Source: Spirochaetales bacterium
GTDB lineage: Bacteria > Spirochaetota > Spirochaetia > JABEVK01
Direction of reading: 5' to 3'
NCBI GenBank assembly: GCA_947478845.1
Contig: CANJXC010000005.1
Location: forward strand, 1-64,000
DNA length: 64,000 nucleotides
The notes under the pieces: generated by a model
The model's input: the letters and a program-made list of their open reading frames with translations, nothing else
Told to the model about the DNA's origin: nothing
The model's database searches: none
Part shown: positions 43,437-52,773 of the stretch, one piece after another
Position numbering within the stretch: position 1 is the stretch's first letter
How the letters are laid out: each line of letters begins with the position of its first letter
Made by a program: the position numbers and the translations under genes

Positions 43437-44482
43437 CGGGGCTTCCTCAAGGCTTCGTCGATCAGCCGGTCGAGAAGAGTGGGGTAGGTCATTCCCGAGT
43501 GAAGTACCATGCGGGGGAACATTGAAATCGTGGTAAATCCGGGTAAAGTGTTGATTTCATTGAGGGAAATCGCTCCGGTTGAGCGGTCGATGAAAAAGTC
43601 AACCCGGGAAAAGCCCAAGCAGTCGAGGGCTCTGTAGGCGTTGACGGCTAGCTCGAGGATGCGGCTGGAAACTTCGGGCGCCAACTGCGCCGGAACCTCC
43701 AAAGCGGCACCATGAGGGTCGAGGTATTTGGCTTCGTAGTCATAGAACTCGTGGTTTGGCACCACCTCCCCGGGACCAAAAGCCTCTGGCTGAGACACGC
43801 CCAAGACGGCCACTTCGATTTCACGGCCGTTGACGGCCTTTTCGACCATGACCTTGGAATCCACGGCGAAGGCGGCGTCCATTGCCGGACCAAACTCGGC
43901 CCCATTTGTTACTTTTGCCACCCCCACCGAGGAACCCGAATTGGCTGGTTTGACAAAAAGGGGCAAGCCCAAGGTCGTGGAGCACCTTGCAAACAGTGCG
44001 GAGCAAGCCTCCGGGGAAGAATCCCTATCGCGGTGTGCCGTCAGCCAAGGCACCACAGGGAACCCTTGTTGCTGCCAAATCTGTTTGGCGAAGTCCTTAT
44101 CCATGCCCAAAGCACTGCCGGCCACACCCGAGCCGGTGTAGCGAACGGCCGCGCAGTCGAGGAGGCCTTGGAGCCGTCCGTCTTCCCCTTGCGTACCGTG
44201 GGTGACCAGAAAAGCAACATCGACAAGGAGAGTTTCACCCGCGACGGCAAGCCCTACACCCGGGATCACACTAACCAACTGGCTCCCGTCGGCCTTGACA
44301 GCAGGCAGGGGAAGCAGCTCCTGCAGCTGCCGGTACCAACGGCCGTTGCGGTCGATACCGATAACCGTCACCTCGTATCGGGAACGATCTAGGTGGTTCA
44401 GCACCGAGGCAGCTGACAGGCACGAGACCTCGTGCTCGGCAGACACACCGCCAAACAATAACGCGACCTGAACTTTGCTCAT
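43433..44482 (-). CDS. ddl: D-alanine--D-alanine ligase
   Basis: This 349-residue ATP-grasp ligase opens M-S-K-V-Q-V-A-L-L-F-G-G-V-S-A-E-H-E-V-S, the standard Ddl start. It has the T-H-G-T-Q-G-E-D-G segment near residue 95, V-K-P-A-N-S-G-S-S-V-G near residue 180 and N-E-I-N-T-L-P-G-F-T near residue 310. It makes the D-Ala-D-Ala end of the peptidoglycan stem. The start at 44482 is set by homology; a longer frame from 44746 would cross the divergent promoter. First gene of a ddl-sppA pair. Confidence 0.95.
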   Translation of the reverse strand: MSKVQVALLFGGVSAEHEVSCLSAASVLNHLDRSRYEVTVIGIDRNGRWYRQLQELLPLPAVKADGSQLVSVIPGVGLAVAGETLLVDVAFLVTHGTQGEDGRLQGLLDCAAVRYTGSGVAGSALGMDKDFAKQIWQQQGFPVVPWLTAHRDRDSSPEACSALFARCSTTLGLPLFVKPANSGSSVGVAKVTNGAEFGPAMDAAFAVDSKVMVEKAVNGREIEVAVLGVSQPEAFGPGEVVPNHEFYDYEAKYLDPHGAALEVPAQLAPEVSSRILELAVNAYRALDCLGFSRVDFFIDRSTGAISLNEINTLPGFTTISMFPRMVLHSGMTYPTLLDRLIDEALRKPR

Positions 44483-44487
44483 AATCT

Positions 44488-44548
44488 TTTGTATCCCGGC
44501 CATTGGAAAAAGCGCAAGCTTGAACTCTTGAGGCCACCTGTCTAAATT
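44488..44548. promoter_or_regulatory. Divergent promoters of ddl and the 518-residue unknown gene
   Basis: Plus: TTGAAC (44520-44525), 17 bp, TAAATT (44543-44548), six bases to ATG 44555. GGAGGG lies directly against the ATG, too close to act as a normal Shine-Dalgarno. Minus: TTGCGC (44512-44517), 18 bp, TACAAA (44488-44493), five bases to the ddl ATG. Confidence 0.6.
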
Positions 44549-44554
44549 GGAGGG

Positions 44555-46111
44555 ATGACGGCATTTTTCGAGGCAATCACGGAGTTCTTGATAGGAATTC
44601 TCTCCGGGGACCCTGAGGCGGTTCGTTTGCGCAGCCAGCTTAAGGAGCTGGCAAAAACCGTGGGGGAGTCTAAGCCGACTGTGTACCAAAAGTCGCCGGA
44701 AACACTGTTGCCTGCCTTCGCCGCGAGCTGGTTCCAGCTTTACCAACTGCTGGTGCCGTTGTCGGAGATGTTTTCCAAAACGATTGCAAGCCCCGACCGC
44801 CTAACGGCCGAGGCTGCCCTTCACGCTTTGATCGAGTCAAACTTGGAAGACAATGTAGCCCAAAGGCGATCTAGCTTGAGTTTTTCCTCGCTGACGGAGC
44901 GTTACGCGTCAGCTCGCAGCGTGGAGCAGGAAGCCCAACTTGTCGCCCACGAGTTTGCCAGCCTGATCACCGACGTGCAAAAACAAGACACTGAACGTTG
45001 GCAGCAGGACTTTGCCTCACTTTTCCGCCTGCGTTACCTGGCCTTGCATACTTGGGCGGCGTTATTTAGTCACTTTGGACACAATATTTCTTCCGGAGCC
45101 CGTGAAGTGTCTTTTCATGCTGTGGAGGCAAAACACGTAATTCCCGAGCTGATCGACCTGTACTTTCTCGTCGCGGAGTTTAACCTCCTCCCCGGGGTGG
45201 AACCCCTGTTGGGAGGACTGCTTGAAAAACTCAACCCCGCCCGAGCCACTGACAACAAGGAGAAGCTGAGTAAGATTCTCGCCCGCCTCAGCGAGTTACT
45301 TCGCGGTCCCTGTTCGGCTGCACTTCTCCTGAATCTGATACGGCTTATCCGAAAGGACCCCACCAACCAACTCGAAAATCTGGTGATCAAGGAACGCTTT
45401 ATCGCCGATTACCTCGCTACACTGAACGAACGTTGTGGCAACGATCAGGAGCGAGCGTTCCGGGAACGCAACGAATCGAGCAGAGAAAGAGATATACAGT
45501 TACTTTTTGAGGGCCGCGATTTGGAGCATTTGAGCCACTACAGTTCGTACACCAACGAAAGGTTGTCTGCGGTGGGCCTGAGCTCACTCACTTGGGTGAA
45601 GCCCTTGGAAGTGTTGCTGACCTTTGCCAAAACCGAGTTAAAGGGGAGTTATATCTCTGCCGTGAAGAAGGTTTTGATGGGCGGTATCTTCACCTCCAAG
45701 GACTGGCAAAGCCAGCTGAGCGACTCTATGTATGTGGTGGAAAAAATCACTACCAATCTGGTGGAGTTTGACACCTCGCTAACCCGGGATGGCAAAGTTT
45801 CCTTGGTCCCGCTAGAAAAATACCTGAGCGGCCAGGTACCAGCGTCCACGTTGTCTCGCCAGATGGTCGACAACATCAATCGGGCAGCTTCCAACCTCCT
45901 CGAGGCCGAGTACAATGGTTTGTTCACCCTGTCCAAGAGAATTCAAGACCTCCTAAACGACCAGAAGTCGCCTCATCCAACCTACATCACCAACATACGC
46001 TCCATCGGCGGAGCCAATCAGCGCGAGTTTATTGAATTTCTGATTCAGGGCTACAACAAAAATATCCAGTTGTTGAAAACATTGTCGTATTATGTTGTGG
46101 CGAAGGAATAA
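44555..46111 (+). CDS. Uncharacterised 518-residue protein, DUF5312-like
   Basis: The product is long, helical and cytoplasmic, with no signal peptide or membrane segment. It has many leucine-rich amphipathic helices and a conserved-looking end (S-I-G-G-A-N-Q-R-E-F-I ... L-K-T-L-S-Y-Y-V-V-A). The size and style recall the DUF5312 family, which I know from spirochaetes; that match is from memory and uncertain. Context gives no function: it diverges from ddl and converges with a carbonic anhydrase gene. Confidence 0.7.
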   Translation: MTAFFEAITEFLIGILSGDPEAVRLRSQLKELAKTVGESKPTVYQKSPETLLPAFAASWFQLYQLLVPLSEMFSKTIASPDRLTAEAALHALIESNLEDNVAQRRSSLSFSSLTERYASARSVEQEAQLVAHEFASLITDVQKQDTERWQQDFASLFRLRYLALHTWAALFSHFGHNISSGAREVSFHAVEAKHVIPELIDLYFLVAEFNLLPGVEPLLGGLLEKLNPARATDNKEKLSKILARLSELLRGPCSAALLLNLIRLIRKDPTNQLENLVIKERFIADYLATLNERCGNDQERAFRERNESSRERDIQLLFEGRDLEHLSHYSSYTNERLSAVGLSSLTWVKPLEVLLTFAKTELKGSYISAVKKVLMGGIFTSKDWQSQLSDSMYVVEKITTNLVEFDTSLTRDGKVSLVPLEKYLSGQVPASTLSRQMVDNINRAASNLLEAEYNGLFTLSKRIQDLLNDQKSPHPTYITNIRSIGGANQREFIEFLIQGYNKNIQLLKTLSYYVVAKE

Positions 46112-46140
46112 AGGAAAAACCCGACCGGCTGGAAGTCTTT

Positions 46141-46800
46141 CTAGTATTCCTGATAGTTGGATGGAACGACACCGTTGGCTTTCCAGTGTTGCAGCGGAAG
46201 TTCAAGATCCTTGATCAGGCCACTGCGGAGGTCGAGCACCCAGCCGTGCAGGCGAGGGTAATAGCCACCTTGAAGCCCAGCCTCGATCAGCCTTTCGATT
46301 TCGCTTATCTTGAACAGGTTTTGCACTTGGTCGACCACGTTGAGCTCAGTCAGTCGGTCAAGGCGGGCTTTTTCGTCGGGCAAGGAGTCCAGTTCCTCCC
46401 TGTGGATCCTCGAGAGGTCCTTGATGCGGCTGGTCCAGTTTTCTTTCAGGCCCCGCAGATTATTGTGGTAGGCTCCCGCGATTCCTCCGCATTCGTAATG
46501 TCCGCAAACGACAATGTGGCGGACCTGCAGAACTTCGATGGCATACTCCACGGCCGATAGCAGGTTTATGTCGGTGAGAATCACCTGATTGGCGATGTTA
46601 CGGTGGATAAACAGCTCCCCAGGTTCGGTCTGAGTTAGGGTATCGATGGGAACACGGCTATCACTGCAACCAATGTAGAGAAAGGGCGGGGCCTGATACT
46701 CTGAAAGCATTTCAAAGTACTTGTGGTCCTTACGGGTTTTCTCCACCGCCCAACGGGCATTGTTGCGGATCAACTCGTCGTAGGAATGGTAGTGTCGCAT
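46141..46800 (-). CDS. Beta-class carbonic anhydrase
   Basis: This 219-residue enzyme carries all zinc ligands and the Asp-Arg dyad: C45-S-D47-S-R49, and H101 with C104 in H-Y-E-C-G-G. It interconverts CO2 and bicarbonate, supporting carboxylation reactions such as those of PEP carboxykinase. Length and layout match Can. A weak TTAACT element (46807-46812, complement) ends six bases before the ATG. Monocistronic. Confidence 0.95.
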   Translation of the reverse strand: MRHYHSYDELIRNNARWAVEKTRKDHKYFEMLSEYQAPPFLYIGCSDSRVPIDTLTQTEPGELFIHRNIANQVILTDINLLSAVEYAIEVLQVRHIVVCGHYECGGIAGAYHNNLRGLKENWTSRIKDLSRIHREELDSLPDEKARLDRLTELNVVDQVQNLFKISEIERLIEAGLQGGYYPRLHGWVLDLRSGLIKDLELPLQHWKANGVVPSNYQEY

Positions 46801-46854
46801 GGCTCAAGTTAACCTCAAAAGCGTGGTGGGGAAAGAGGTTTGCAATTGAGGAGC

Positions 46855-48753
46855 TCAGCGCAGGGAAAGCCCAAAGCCGTAGGGGAAAAGCGCGGTTTTG
46901 GAACCAGCAGCCGGCAGATCTTCGACGCTTCGCGGCCAAGTAACCGGTAGTTTCCCACGAAAGTCTTCTTGGCCGTACAGAACCTCGGCGATGGCAGCAC
47001 CTTCGCTTCCAGGCAGCCACGCTACTACCAGGGCACCCCATTTGGACAGTTCGTCCGTGACGACAAGCGGGCGTCCCGAGACCAACACAACCACCACAGG
47101 CACACCCGCATCGAGCGCCTGCGCAATGGCCTCTCGGTTTCCAGCAGACATGCGGCCGGGCGAGTCGAGGGTCATTTTACCCCCAAGCTGGATGTCGCCC
47201 TGCATTTCGGCATAAGGTGTTTCACCAACCGCGATGACCGCGACGCTGGCCTGAGCAAGGCGGGCCACATCGGTGATGATCTCCCCATCACCGGCCTTGG
47301 CCTGGGCCTGAAGCCCTTCTAGCAGGGTAGTTCCCGGGGTGAGCCGGGTCACCTTTTTGCCCACTTTGCGGTCGAAACCGCCCTGCCAGCTCAGCGTCCA
47401 ACCGCCGCACTGGCGTCCTACGTTGTCGGCCATTGGGCCTGCGACAAAAACCTTGGCTCCCGGTTTCAGGGGCAGAAGTTTCTTATCGTTTTTGAGCAAA
47501 ACCAGAGATTCTTTCACCGCCCGGGCGGCTACAGCGCGGTTTACCGCGCTGCCAAGCTGGTCAGAGTACTGGTTAGTCGCCATTGGATGCTCAAAGAGGC
47601 CGGCATTGAACTTGACTGTGAGAATGCGCCGTACCGCGTCGTCGATTCGCGCCTGCCCAATCGAACCGTTTTTCACACTGGCCAGCAGGATTTCGATCAC
47701 CTTGCGCCAATTGGACTGTTCCATTGCCATATCGACCCCGGCATTAAAGGAATTGAGCACCTTGGCGGCGTAGTCGCCCTTCACCTCGGAGGTGAGACCC
47801 ATGGCATCCCAGTCGCCAATCACGAAACCCCCGAAACCTAACCCCCCAGAGGCAACCGGAGCCTTGAGCCAATCGGTGAGCAGCGCCTTGTTCGCGTGCA
47901 TGTGGACTCCCTGGTAGGAACTAAACGAGGCCATAATGGTTTGCACGCCGGCACGGATGGCTTCCACATACCCCTGTCCATGAAGGGCCTTCAATTGTTC
48001 GAGAGGGATTTCCACGTTGCCCCGGTCGATGGTGGTGCTGCCCTCGCCGGTTTCGTACAACACCCCACCATCGCCAAGAAAATGCTTGGCTGTAGCCACA
48101 ATGTGGGCCCCTGAGAGCCAGTCAACTGTACCCTGTGCACCTTGCAGGCCCTGAACGAGCCGAGCGGTGAGGAGGGTCTGCAGTTCGCGAGATTCTCCGT
48201 AACTCTCGTAGGTACGTCCCCAGCGGATGTCTTGAACCACGGCGACACAGGGGGCGAAGGTCCAGTTGAGACCCGTGGCCGCCACCTCCAGTGCGGTCAC
48301 ACGGCCAATTTGTTCCATAAGCTCGGGGTCGCGAGCAGCGCCGAGGCCCAGGTTGTGGGGAAAAATGGTGGCTCCGTACACGTTGTTATGGCCGTGCACC
48401 GCGTCGATTCCATACAGAATCGGCACCCCCAGCCGGGTGTTCAACGATTCTGTCTGCAGGCGATTGACCAATTCGATCCAGCCTGCCGGGGTGTTTGAGG
48501 CGGGTAGCGACCCTCCCCCGCTGAGAACCGAGCCGATTCCATAGGTTCTCACATCGCCCGGTTGAAGGGCCCCTCGTTCGGCCTGCACCATCTGCCCAGT
48601 TTTTTCTGCCAGAGTCATCTGTGCGAGCAGCAGGGTGACGCGCTCGGCCACTGGCTTGCTGGTATCAAGCCAAGGTTTTTCGAGGGCAGATAATGGCTCA
48701 AGGAAAAAGGGCATCAGAAAGGCGATAGCTAAGAGGCGAGAACAACGATTCAT
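46855..48753 (-). CDS. Secreted GH3 beta-glucosidase
   Basis: The 632-residue product has a signal peptide (residues 1-24) and a (beta/alpha)8 domain with Y-G-I-D-A-V-H-G-H-N-N near residue 115 and the K-H-F-L-G-D-G motif near residue 220. The nucleophile Asp lies in V-I-G-D-W near residue 314. An alpha/beta sandwich follows (V-A-G-P-M-A-D-N near 440). It lacks the fibronectin-like third domain of some GH3 enzymes. It should release glucose from beta-glucans in the periplasm. The ATG at 48753 is chosen over 48765 because of the promoter spacing (TAGCCA-17-TATGCT, seven bases). Confidence 0.92.
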   Translation of the reverse strand: MNRCSRLLAIAFLMPFFLEPLSALEKPWLDTSKPVAERVTLLLAQMTLAEKTGQMVQAERGALQPGDVRTYGIGSVLSGGGSLPASNTPAGWIELVNRLQTESLNTRLGVPILYGIDAVHGHNNVYGATIFPHNLGLGAARDPELMEQIGRVTALEVAATGLNWTFAPCVAVVQDIRWGRTYESYGESRELQTLLTARLVQGLQGAQGTVDWLSGAHIVATAKHFLGDGGVLYETGEGSTTIDRGNVEIPLEQLKALHGQGYVEAIRAGVQTIMASFSSYQGVHMHANKALLTDWLKAPVASGGLGFGGFVIGDWDAMGLTSEVKGDYAAKVLNSFNAGVDMAMEQSNWRKVIEILLASVKNGSIGQARIDDAVRRILTVKFNAGLFEHPMATNQYSDQLGSAVNRAVAARAVKESLVLLKNDKKLLPLKPGAKVFVAGPMADNVGRQCGGWTLSWQGGFDRKVGKKVTRLTPGTTLLEGLQAQAKAGDGEIITDVARLAQASVAVIAVGETPYAEMQGDIQLGGKMTLDSPGRMSAGNREAIAQALDAGVPVVVVLVSGRPLVVTDELSKWGALVVAWLPGSEGAAIAEVLYGQEDFRGKLPVTWPRSVEDLPAAGSKTALFPYGFGLSLR

Positions 48754-48760
48754 TGAACCC

Positions 48761-48789
48761 AGCATAAGCCCTAACCCGGCAGGTGGCTA
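48761..48789 (-). promoter_or_regulatory. Promoter of the GH3 gene, leaderless type
   Basis: On the complement, TAGCCA (48784-48789), 17 bp, TATGCT (48761-48766), seven bases to the ATG at 48753. Lies in the 60-bp gap after the hydrogenase operon. Confidence 0.5.
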
Positions 48790-48813
48790 GATACTTTCGT
48801 AACGCAACAAACA

Positions 48814-50583
48814 TCACCGCACATACAGCGGACGAGGCTGATAGTGCGTATGCAATAGTTGGTGGCTTTTCGCGCTCAAGGGCTGGCCCAAATAATCTCG
48901 GTAGAGCGCCTGCACCGAGGGGTTCTCGTGGCTGCAGCGCAGGGCGTTGCTGGCGTCGTCTTTGTACATTCCGGCGATTCGTTTGGCGCGCACTTCATCG
49001 GTGGATCCGTAAGGCTGACCGCCGCCTGAGATGCACCCGCCCCGGCAGGCCATAACCTCGATGAAATGGTAGGGAGGTTCTTCGCCGGCGTTCTCGGCCG
49101 CTTTCACCTGGTTCATCACATCGCGCACGTTGGCCATGCCGTGGGCCACAGCAAACCTCAGCTCAAGCTCCTTGCCCGGTGCACCTAGGCCATCGGTGGG
49201 AATCTTCACTTTGGCCACCTTGACCCCTTCCATGCCGCGTGCGGCCTCTATCTCAAACTTGCCTAGATTCTTGCCACTAACAAGGAAGTACGCGGTGCGG
49301 AGTGCCGCCTCCATGACGCCCCCGGTAGCGCCGAAGATAGTCCCCGCACCGGTGTAATCGCCTAGGGGGTTGTCGGCCAGCTCCTCTGGAAGGTTTTTGA
49401 AGTCGATGCCTGCCTGCTTGATCATGCGCGCCAGCTCGCGCGTGGTCAGCGAGCAGTCGACGTCAGGCATACCCGAGGAACTCATGTCATGGGACCGCTG
49501 GATTTCGTATTTCTTGGCAGTGCAGGGCATGATGGCCACCGAGAGGATATCCTTGGCTCCGAAACCTGACTTCTCAGCGTAGAAAGTCTTGATGAGCGAA
49601 CCCATCATCATCATGGGGCTCTTGGCAGTGCTGAAGTGAGGAATCATTTCGGCATAGTACTTCTCGAGGTAGTCCACCCAACTGGGGCAACAACTGGTGA
49701 TCAGGGGCAGAGTGCCCCCAGTCGTGAGGCGCTGAAGGAACTCACTAGCCTCTTCCATCACGGTGAGGTCGGCGCTCAGGTTGGTATCAAATACCTTGGC
49801 AAAACCCAGACGGCGAAGGGCAGCATAAATCTTTCCGGTGACGATGGTTCCAGGCTCTAAGCCAAACTCTTCGCCCAGAGCGACGCGTACGGCGGGAGCA
49901 ATCTGAACCACAACGTGCTTGTCGTTTTGGCGTAAGTAGTTCCACACCTTTCGGGTTTCATCCACTTCGGTGATGGCGCCTACCGGGCAATGGGCGGCAC
50001 ACTGGCCGCACTTGATGCAGGGACTTTCTGCCAGCGTAACGTCGCCAGCCGGAGCCATACGGGTCTGGTCACCACGGCCAAGGAACTCAAGAGCCCATAC
50101 ATCCTGCAAATCCTGGCACACAATAACGCAACGGCCGCAAGCAATGCACTTGCTCGGGTGCAACTGAACCGACGGGTTTGAAAGGTCGCTAGCTAGCAAC
50201 TTTACATCGGTGTCAAAAGGAACATCGCGGATTCCAAACTCGGCGCTGAGGGTCTGCAATTCACAGCAACCGTTTCGGGCGCAGGTGAGGCATTCGTTGG
50301 GATGGTTCGAGAGGATCATTTCCAGAACCGTGCGACGGGTCTCAACAAGGTCGGGATCGTGGGTGAGGTAGTTCTGACCCTCCACCACGGTGGTTGTGCA
50401 GGCTCTCACCATCTTTGGAGAACCCTCAATTTTCACAACGCAAATGCCGCAGGCGCCCCAAGCCTTCAGGTCGGGGTGGGCGCACAGACTTGGAATCTTG
50501 GTACCGGTCATGGTTCCGGCTTTCAGAACGCTGATCCCTTCGGGGACGACGGAGGTCTTGCCGTTGAATTGGATGGTCACCAT
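48814..50583 (-). CDS. hndD: [FeFe]-hydrogenase catalytic subunit (HydA/HndD, bifurcating type)
   Basis: This 589-residue protein has an N-terminal [2Fe-2S] domain (G-A-C-G-I-C near residue 45) and a His-Cys cluster site (H-P-N-E-C-L-T-C near 94). Two [4Fe-4S] sites follow (C-I-A-C-G-R-C, C-I-K-C-G-Q-C). All three H-cluster motifs are present: T-S-C-C-P-S-W, M-P-C-T-A-K-K-Y-E and E-V-M-A-C-R-G-G-C. It makes or uses H2. Fourth gene of a four-gene operon. The multi-subunit form couples NADH and reduced ferredoxin by electron bifurcation (family knowledge). Confidence 0.95.
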   Translation of the reverse strand: MVTIQFNGKTSVVPEGISVLKAGTMTGTKIPSLCAHPDLKAWGACGICVVKIEGSPKMVRACTTTVVEGQNYLTHDPDLVETRRTVLEMILSNHPNECLTCARNGCCELQTLSAEFGIRDVPFDTDVKLLASDLSNPSVQLHPSKCIACGRCVIVCQDLQDVWALEFLGRGDQTRMAPAGDVTLAESPCIKCGQCAAHCPVGAITEVDETRKVWNYLRQNDKHVVVQIAPAVRVALGEEFGLEPGTIVTGKIYAALRRLGFAKVFDTNLSADLTVMEEASEFLQRLTTGGTLPLITSCCPSWVDYLEKYYAEMIPHFSTAKSPMMMMGSLIKTFYAEKSGFGAKDILSVAIMPCTAKKYEIQRSHDMSSSGMPDVDCSLTTRELARMIKQAGIDFKNLPEELADNPLGDYTGAGTIFGATGGVMEAALRTAYFLVSGKNLGKFEIEAARGMEGVKVAKVKIPTDGLGAPGKELELRFAVAHGMANVRDVMNQVKAAENAGEEPPYHFIEVMACRGGCISGGGQPYGSTDEVRAKRIAGMYKDDASNALRCSHENPSVQALYRDYLGQPLSAKSHQLLHTHYQPRPLYVR

Positions 50584-50597
50584 TTTTGAGTTCTCCT

Positions 50598-52385
50598 TCA
50601 GCTGACCAAGATGGCTTCAAACTTGCATGCTTCGTAGCAGGCACCACACTTGATGCATTTGGCGGGGTCGATGAAATGGGCGGACTTACGCTCGCCCGAA
50701 ATACAGTTGACCGGACACTTGCGGGCACAAACTGTGCACCCGATGCACTTGCTGGCCAGTACGCTGTAGGTAATGAGGTCTTTACACTTGCCGGCGGGGC
50801 AATGCTGATGGTCGATATGTTCCAAGTATTCGTTTTCAAAGTACTTAAGGGTTGAAAGGATGGGATTGGGTGTGGTTCCGCCCAGCATACAGAGGCTGGC
50901 TCGCTGCATGGCGAAACCGATCTGACGCATCGTTTCGATGTCTGCACGAGTGCCCTTGCCCTTGGTGATTTTGGTCAGGAGGTTGAGTAGCTTGCGGCCG
51001 CCGATGCGGCACGGGGCGCACTTGCCACAGCTCTCTTCCACACTGAAGTCGAGGTAAAACTTCACCACGTCAACGATGCAGTCGTCTTCGTCGAGCACGA
51101 TCAGACCGCCGGAACCCATCATCGAACCGACCTTTGTCAGCGATTCATAGTCGATGGGAGTATCGAGGAACTGAGCAGGAAGGACTCCACCGGAAGGCCC
51201 GCCAGACTGCACGGCCTTGAAGGCTTTCCCCCCCCGGATTCCACCACCGATGTCATAAACGATTTCGCGCAATGTGGTGCCCATGGGCACTTCGACCAAG
51301 CCGGAGTTGTTGATTTTGCCGGTAAGGGCAAACACCTTGGTGCCTTTGCTTGTCGGTGTGCCTATGCTGGCAAACCATGCCGAACCCTTGAGGAGAATAA
51401 CCGGGATATTGGCCAGAGTTTCCACGTTGTTGATCGCGGTGGGTTTGCCCCACAGTCCGCTTTCGGAAGGGTAAGGAGGCTTGGGCTGGGGCATCCCGCG
51501 GTTGCCCTCAATCGACTGCATCAGGGCAGTTTCTTCGCCACACACGAAAGCTCCAGCACCCAAGCGAATCTCGATGGCGAAATCGAACCCGGAACCTAGG
51601 ATATCCTTACCCAAGAGGCCCATTTCGCGGCTCTGCTGCATGGCAACTTCCAGGCGGTGGATGGCTAAAGGGTACTCGGCTCGGATGTAAATGAAGCCCT
51701 GGGAAGCACCCATGGCGTAGCCGGCGATGGTCATCGCCTCGAGCACGCTGTGAGGGTCTCCTTCGAGCGTGGAACGGTCCATGTAGGCACCAGGGTCACC
51801 TTCGTCGGCGTTGCAGATCACGTAACGCTGATCAGAGACGGTTTTGCGGGTGTTTTCCCACTTCAGGCCTGTGGGAAACCCCGCTCCTCCGCGTCCTCTC
51901 AGGCCCGAAGCCTTCACTTCGGCTATCACCTCAGTGGGGGACATTTCGAAAAGAGCTTTCTCGAGACCGGCATAGCCATCGCGGCTGATGTACTCCTGCA
52001 CATCTTCGGGGTCGATGATGCCGCAGTTGCGTAAAACAATACGGACCTGTTTCTGATACAGCTGGCTGGCGTACTCACCCCAGCCTGAGTGGTGGCCATG
52101 CGTTTTGTGGAGTAAATGCTCAACAGGAAGTCCCTTCACAAGGTGCTCGGCCATGATTTGGTGGGCATCTTCGGGCTTCACCCCCACGTAGAAGCTCTCG
52201 TCGGGCAGAATTTTGACGATGGGGCCCTTTTCGCAGAAGCCGAAACAGCCGGTTTTAACAACCTGGACTTGGTTGCCGACCCCCAGTTCCTCGGCAGCGG
52301 ACTTCAGGTTCTTGTAGACGGCGTCGGAATGTCTCGATTCGCAGCCGGTTCCACCGCAAACGAGGCAAAATTGGTTGAGGGCCAT
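50598..52385 (-). CDS. hndC: Hydrogenase diaphorase subunit (NuoF/HndC-like, FMN)
   Basis: The 595-residue protein begins with a thioredoxin-fold [2Fe-2S] domain (C-L-V-C-G-G-T-G-C, then C-F-G-F-C). A NuoF core follows with G-R-G-G-A-G-F-P-T-G (NADH/FMN site near residue 168) and E-E-S-C-G-K-C-x-P-C-R-I-G-G (the [4Fe-4S] site near 455). Two ferredoxin-type [4Fe-4S] sites close the chain (C-I-G-C-T-V-C, C-I-K-C-G-A-C). It exchanges electrons with NAD(H) and ferredoxin. Sits 14 bp before hndD and one base after hndB. Confidence 0.95.
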   Translation of the reverse strand: MALNQFCLVCGGTGCESRHSDAVYKNLKSAAEELGVGNQVQVVKTGCFGFCEKGPIVKILPDESFYVGVKPEDAHQIMAEHLVKGLPVEHLLHKTHGHHSGWGEYASQLYQKQVRIVLRNCGIIDPEDVQEYISRDGYAGLEKALFEMSPTEVIAEVKASGLRGRGGAGFPTGLKWENTRKTVSDQRYVICNADEGDPGAYMDRSTLEGDPHSVLEAMTIAGYAMGASQGFIYIRAEYPLAIHRLEVAMQQSREMGLLGKDILGSGFDFAIEIRLGAGAFVCGEETALMQSIEGNRGMPQPKPPYPSESGLWGKPTAINNVETLANIPVILLKGSAWFASIGTPTSKGTKVFALTGKINNSGLVEVPMGTTLREIVYDIGGGIRGGKAFKAVQSGGPSGGVLPAQFLDTPIDYESLTKVGSMMGSGGLIVLDEDDCIVDVVKFYLDFSVEESCGKCAPCRIGGRKLLNLLTKITKGKGTRADIETMRQIGFAMQRASLCMLGGTTPNPILSTLKYFENEYLEHIDHQHCPAGKCKDLITYSVLASKCIGCTVCARKCPVNCISGERKSAHFIDPAKCIKCGACYEACKFEAILVS

Positions 52386-52386
52386 C

Positions 52387-52773
52387 TCAGGTCTCCTTCA
52401 GGATATCTCTTGAGGGCCTGTCGAAGACATGCCCATCCACCAGTTTCTTTTCCAGGATGTGGTTTTGAACAATACGACGCGCGGTTTTCGCGTCGACGTT
52501 TCCGTAAATGGTGTCCGGCATTCCTTCCATCTTCACCAGCGCTGTCGGTTCGCTGTGGCAAAAGCCCATGCAACCGGTGGGCTTGATCACCACGTTGTGC
52601 ACAGCGCTGGTCTTCAATTCGTTGACAAATGCTTCGAGAGTTTCTTTGGCCCCGGCTGCGATGCCGCAGGTACCCATGCCCAAGGTGATCTCTATGGTAT
52701 GGTCGCCACTGAAGCGGCGGGCCAACGCTGCTTTGAGGGCTTCACGTAAGCCTCTCAGGTCTTGGAGGGTCAT
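52387..52773 (-). CDS. hndB: Hydrogenase [2Fe-2S] thioredoxin-like subunit (HndB-like)
   Basis: This 128-residue protein has the cysteine pattern of thioredoxin-like ferredoxins: M-G-T-C-G-I-A near residue 36 and P-T-G-C-M-G-F-C near residue 69. It fits the small extra subunit of four-subunit NAD(P)-reducing hydrogenases. Its start overlaps the hndA stop by 4 bp (52770-52773). Confidence 0.88.
   Translation of the reverse strand: MTLQDLRGLREALKAALARRFSGDHTIEITLGMGTCGIAAGAKETLEAFVNELKTSAVHNVVIKPTGCMGFCHSEPTALVKMEGMPDTIYGNVDAKTARRIVQNHILEKKLVDGHVFDRPSRDILKET

Noticed and set aside
44482-44746. Extended N terminus of Ddl
   Set aside because: The extra 88 residues are not Ddl-like, and they would overlap the divergent gene and both promoters.
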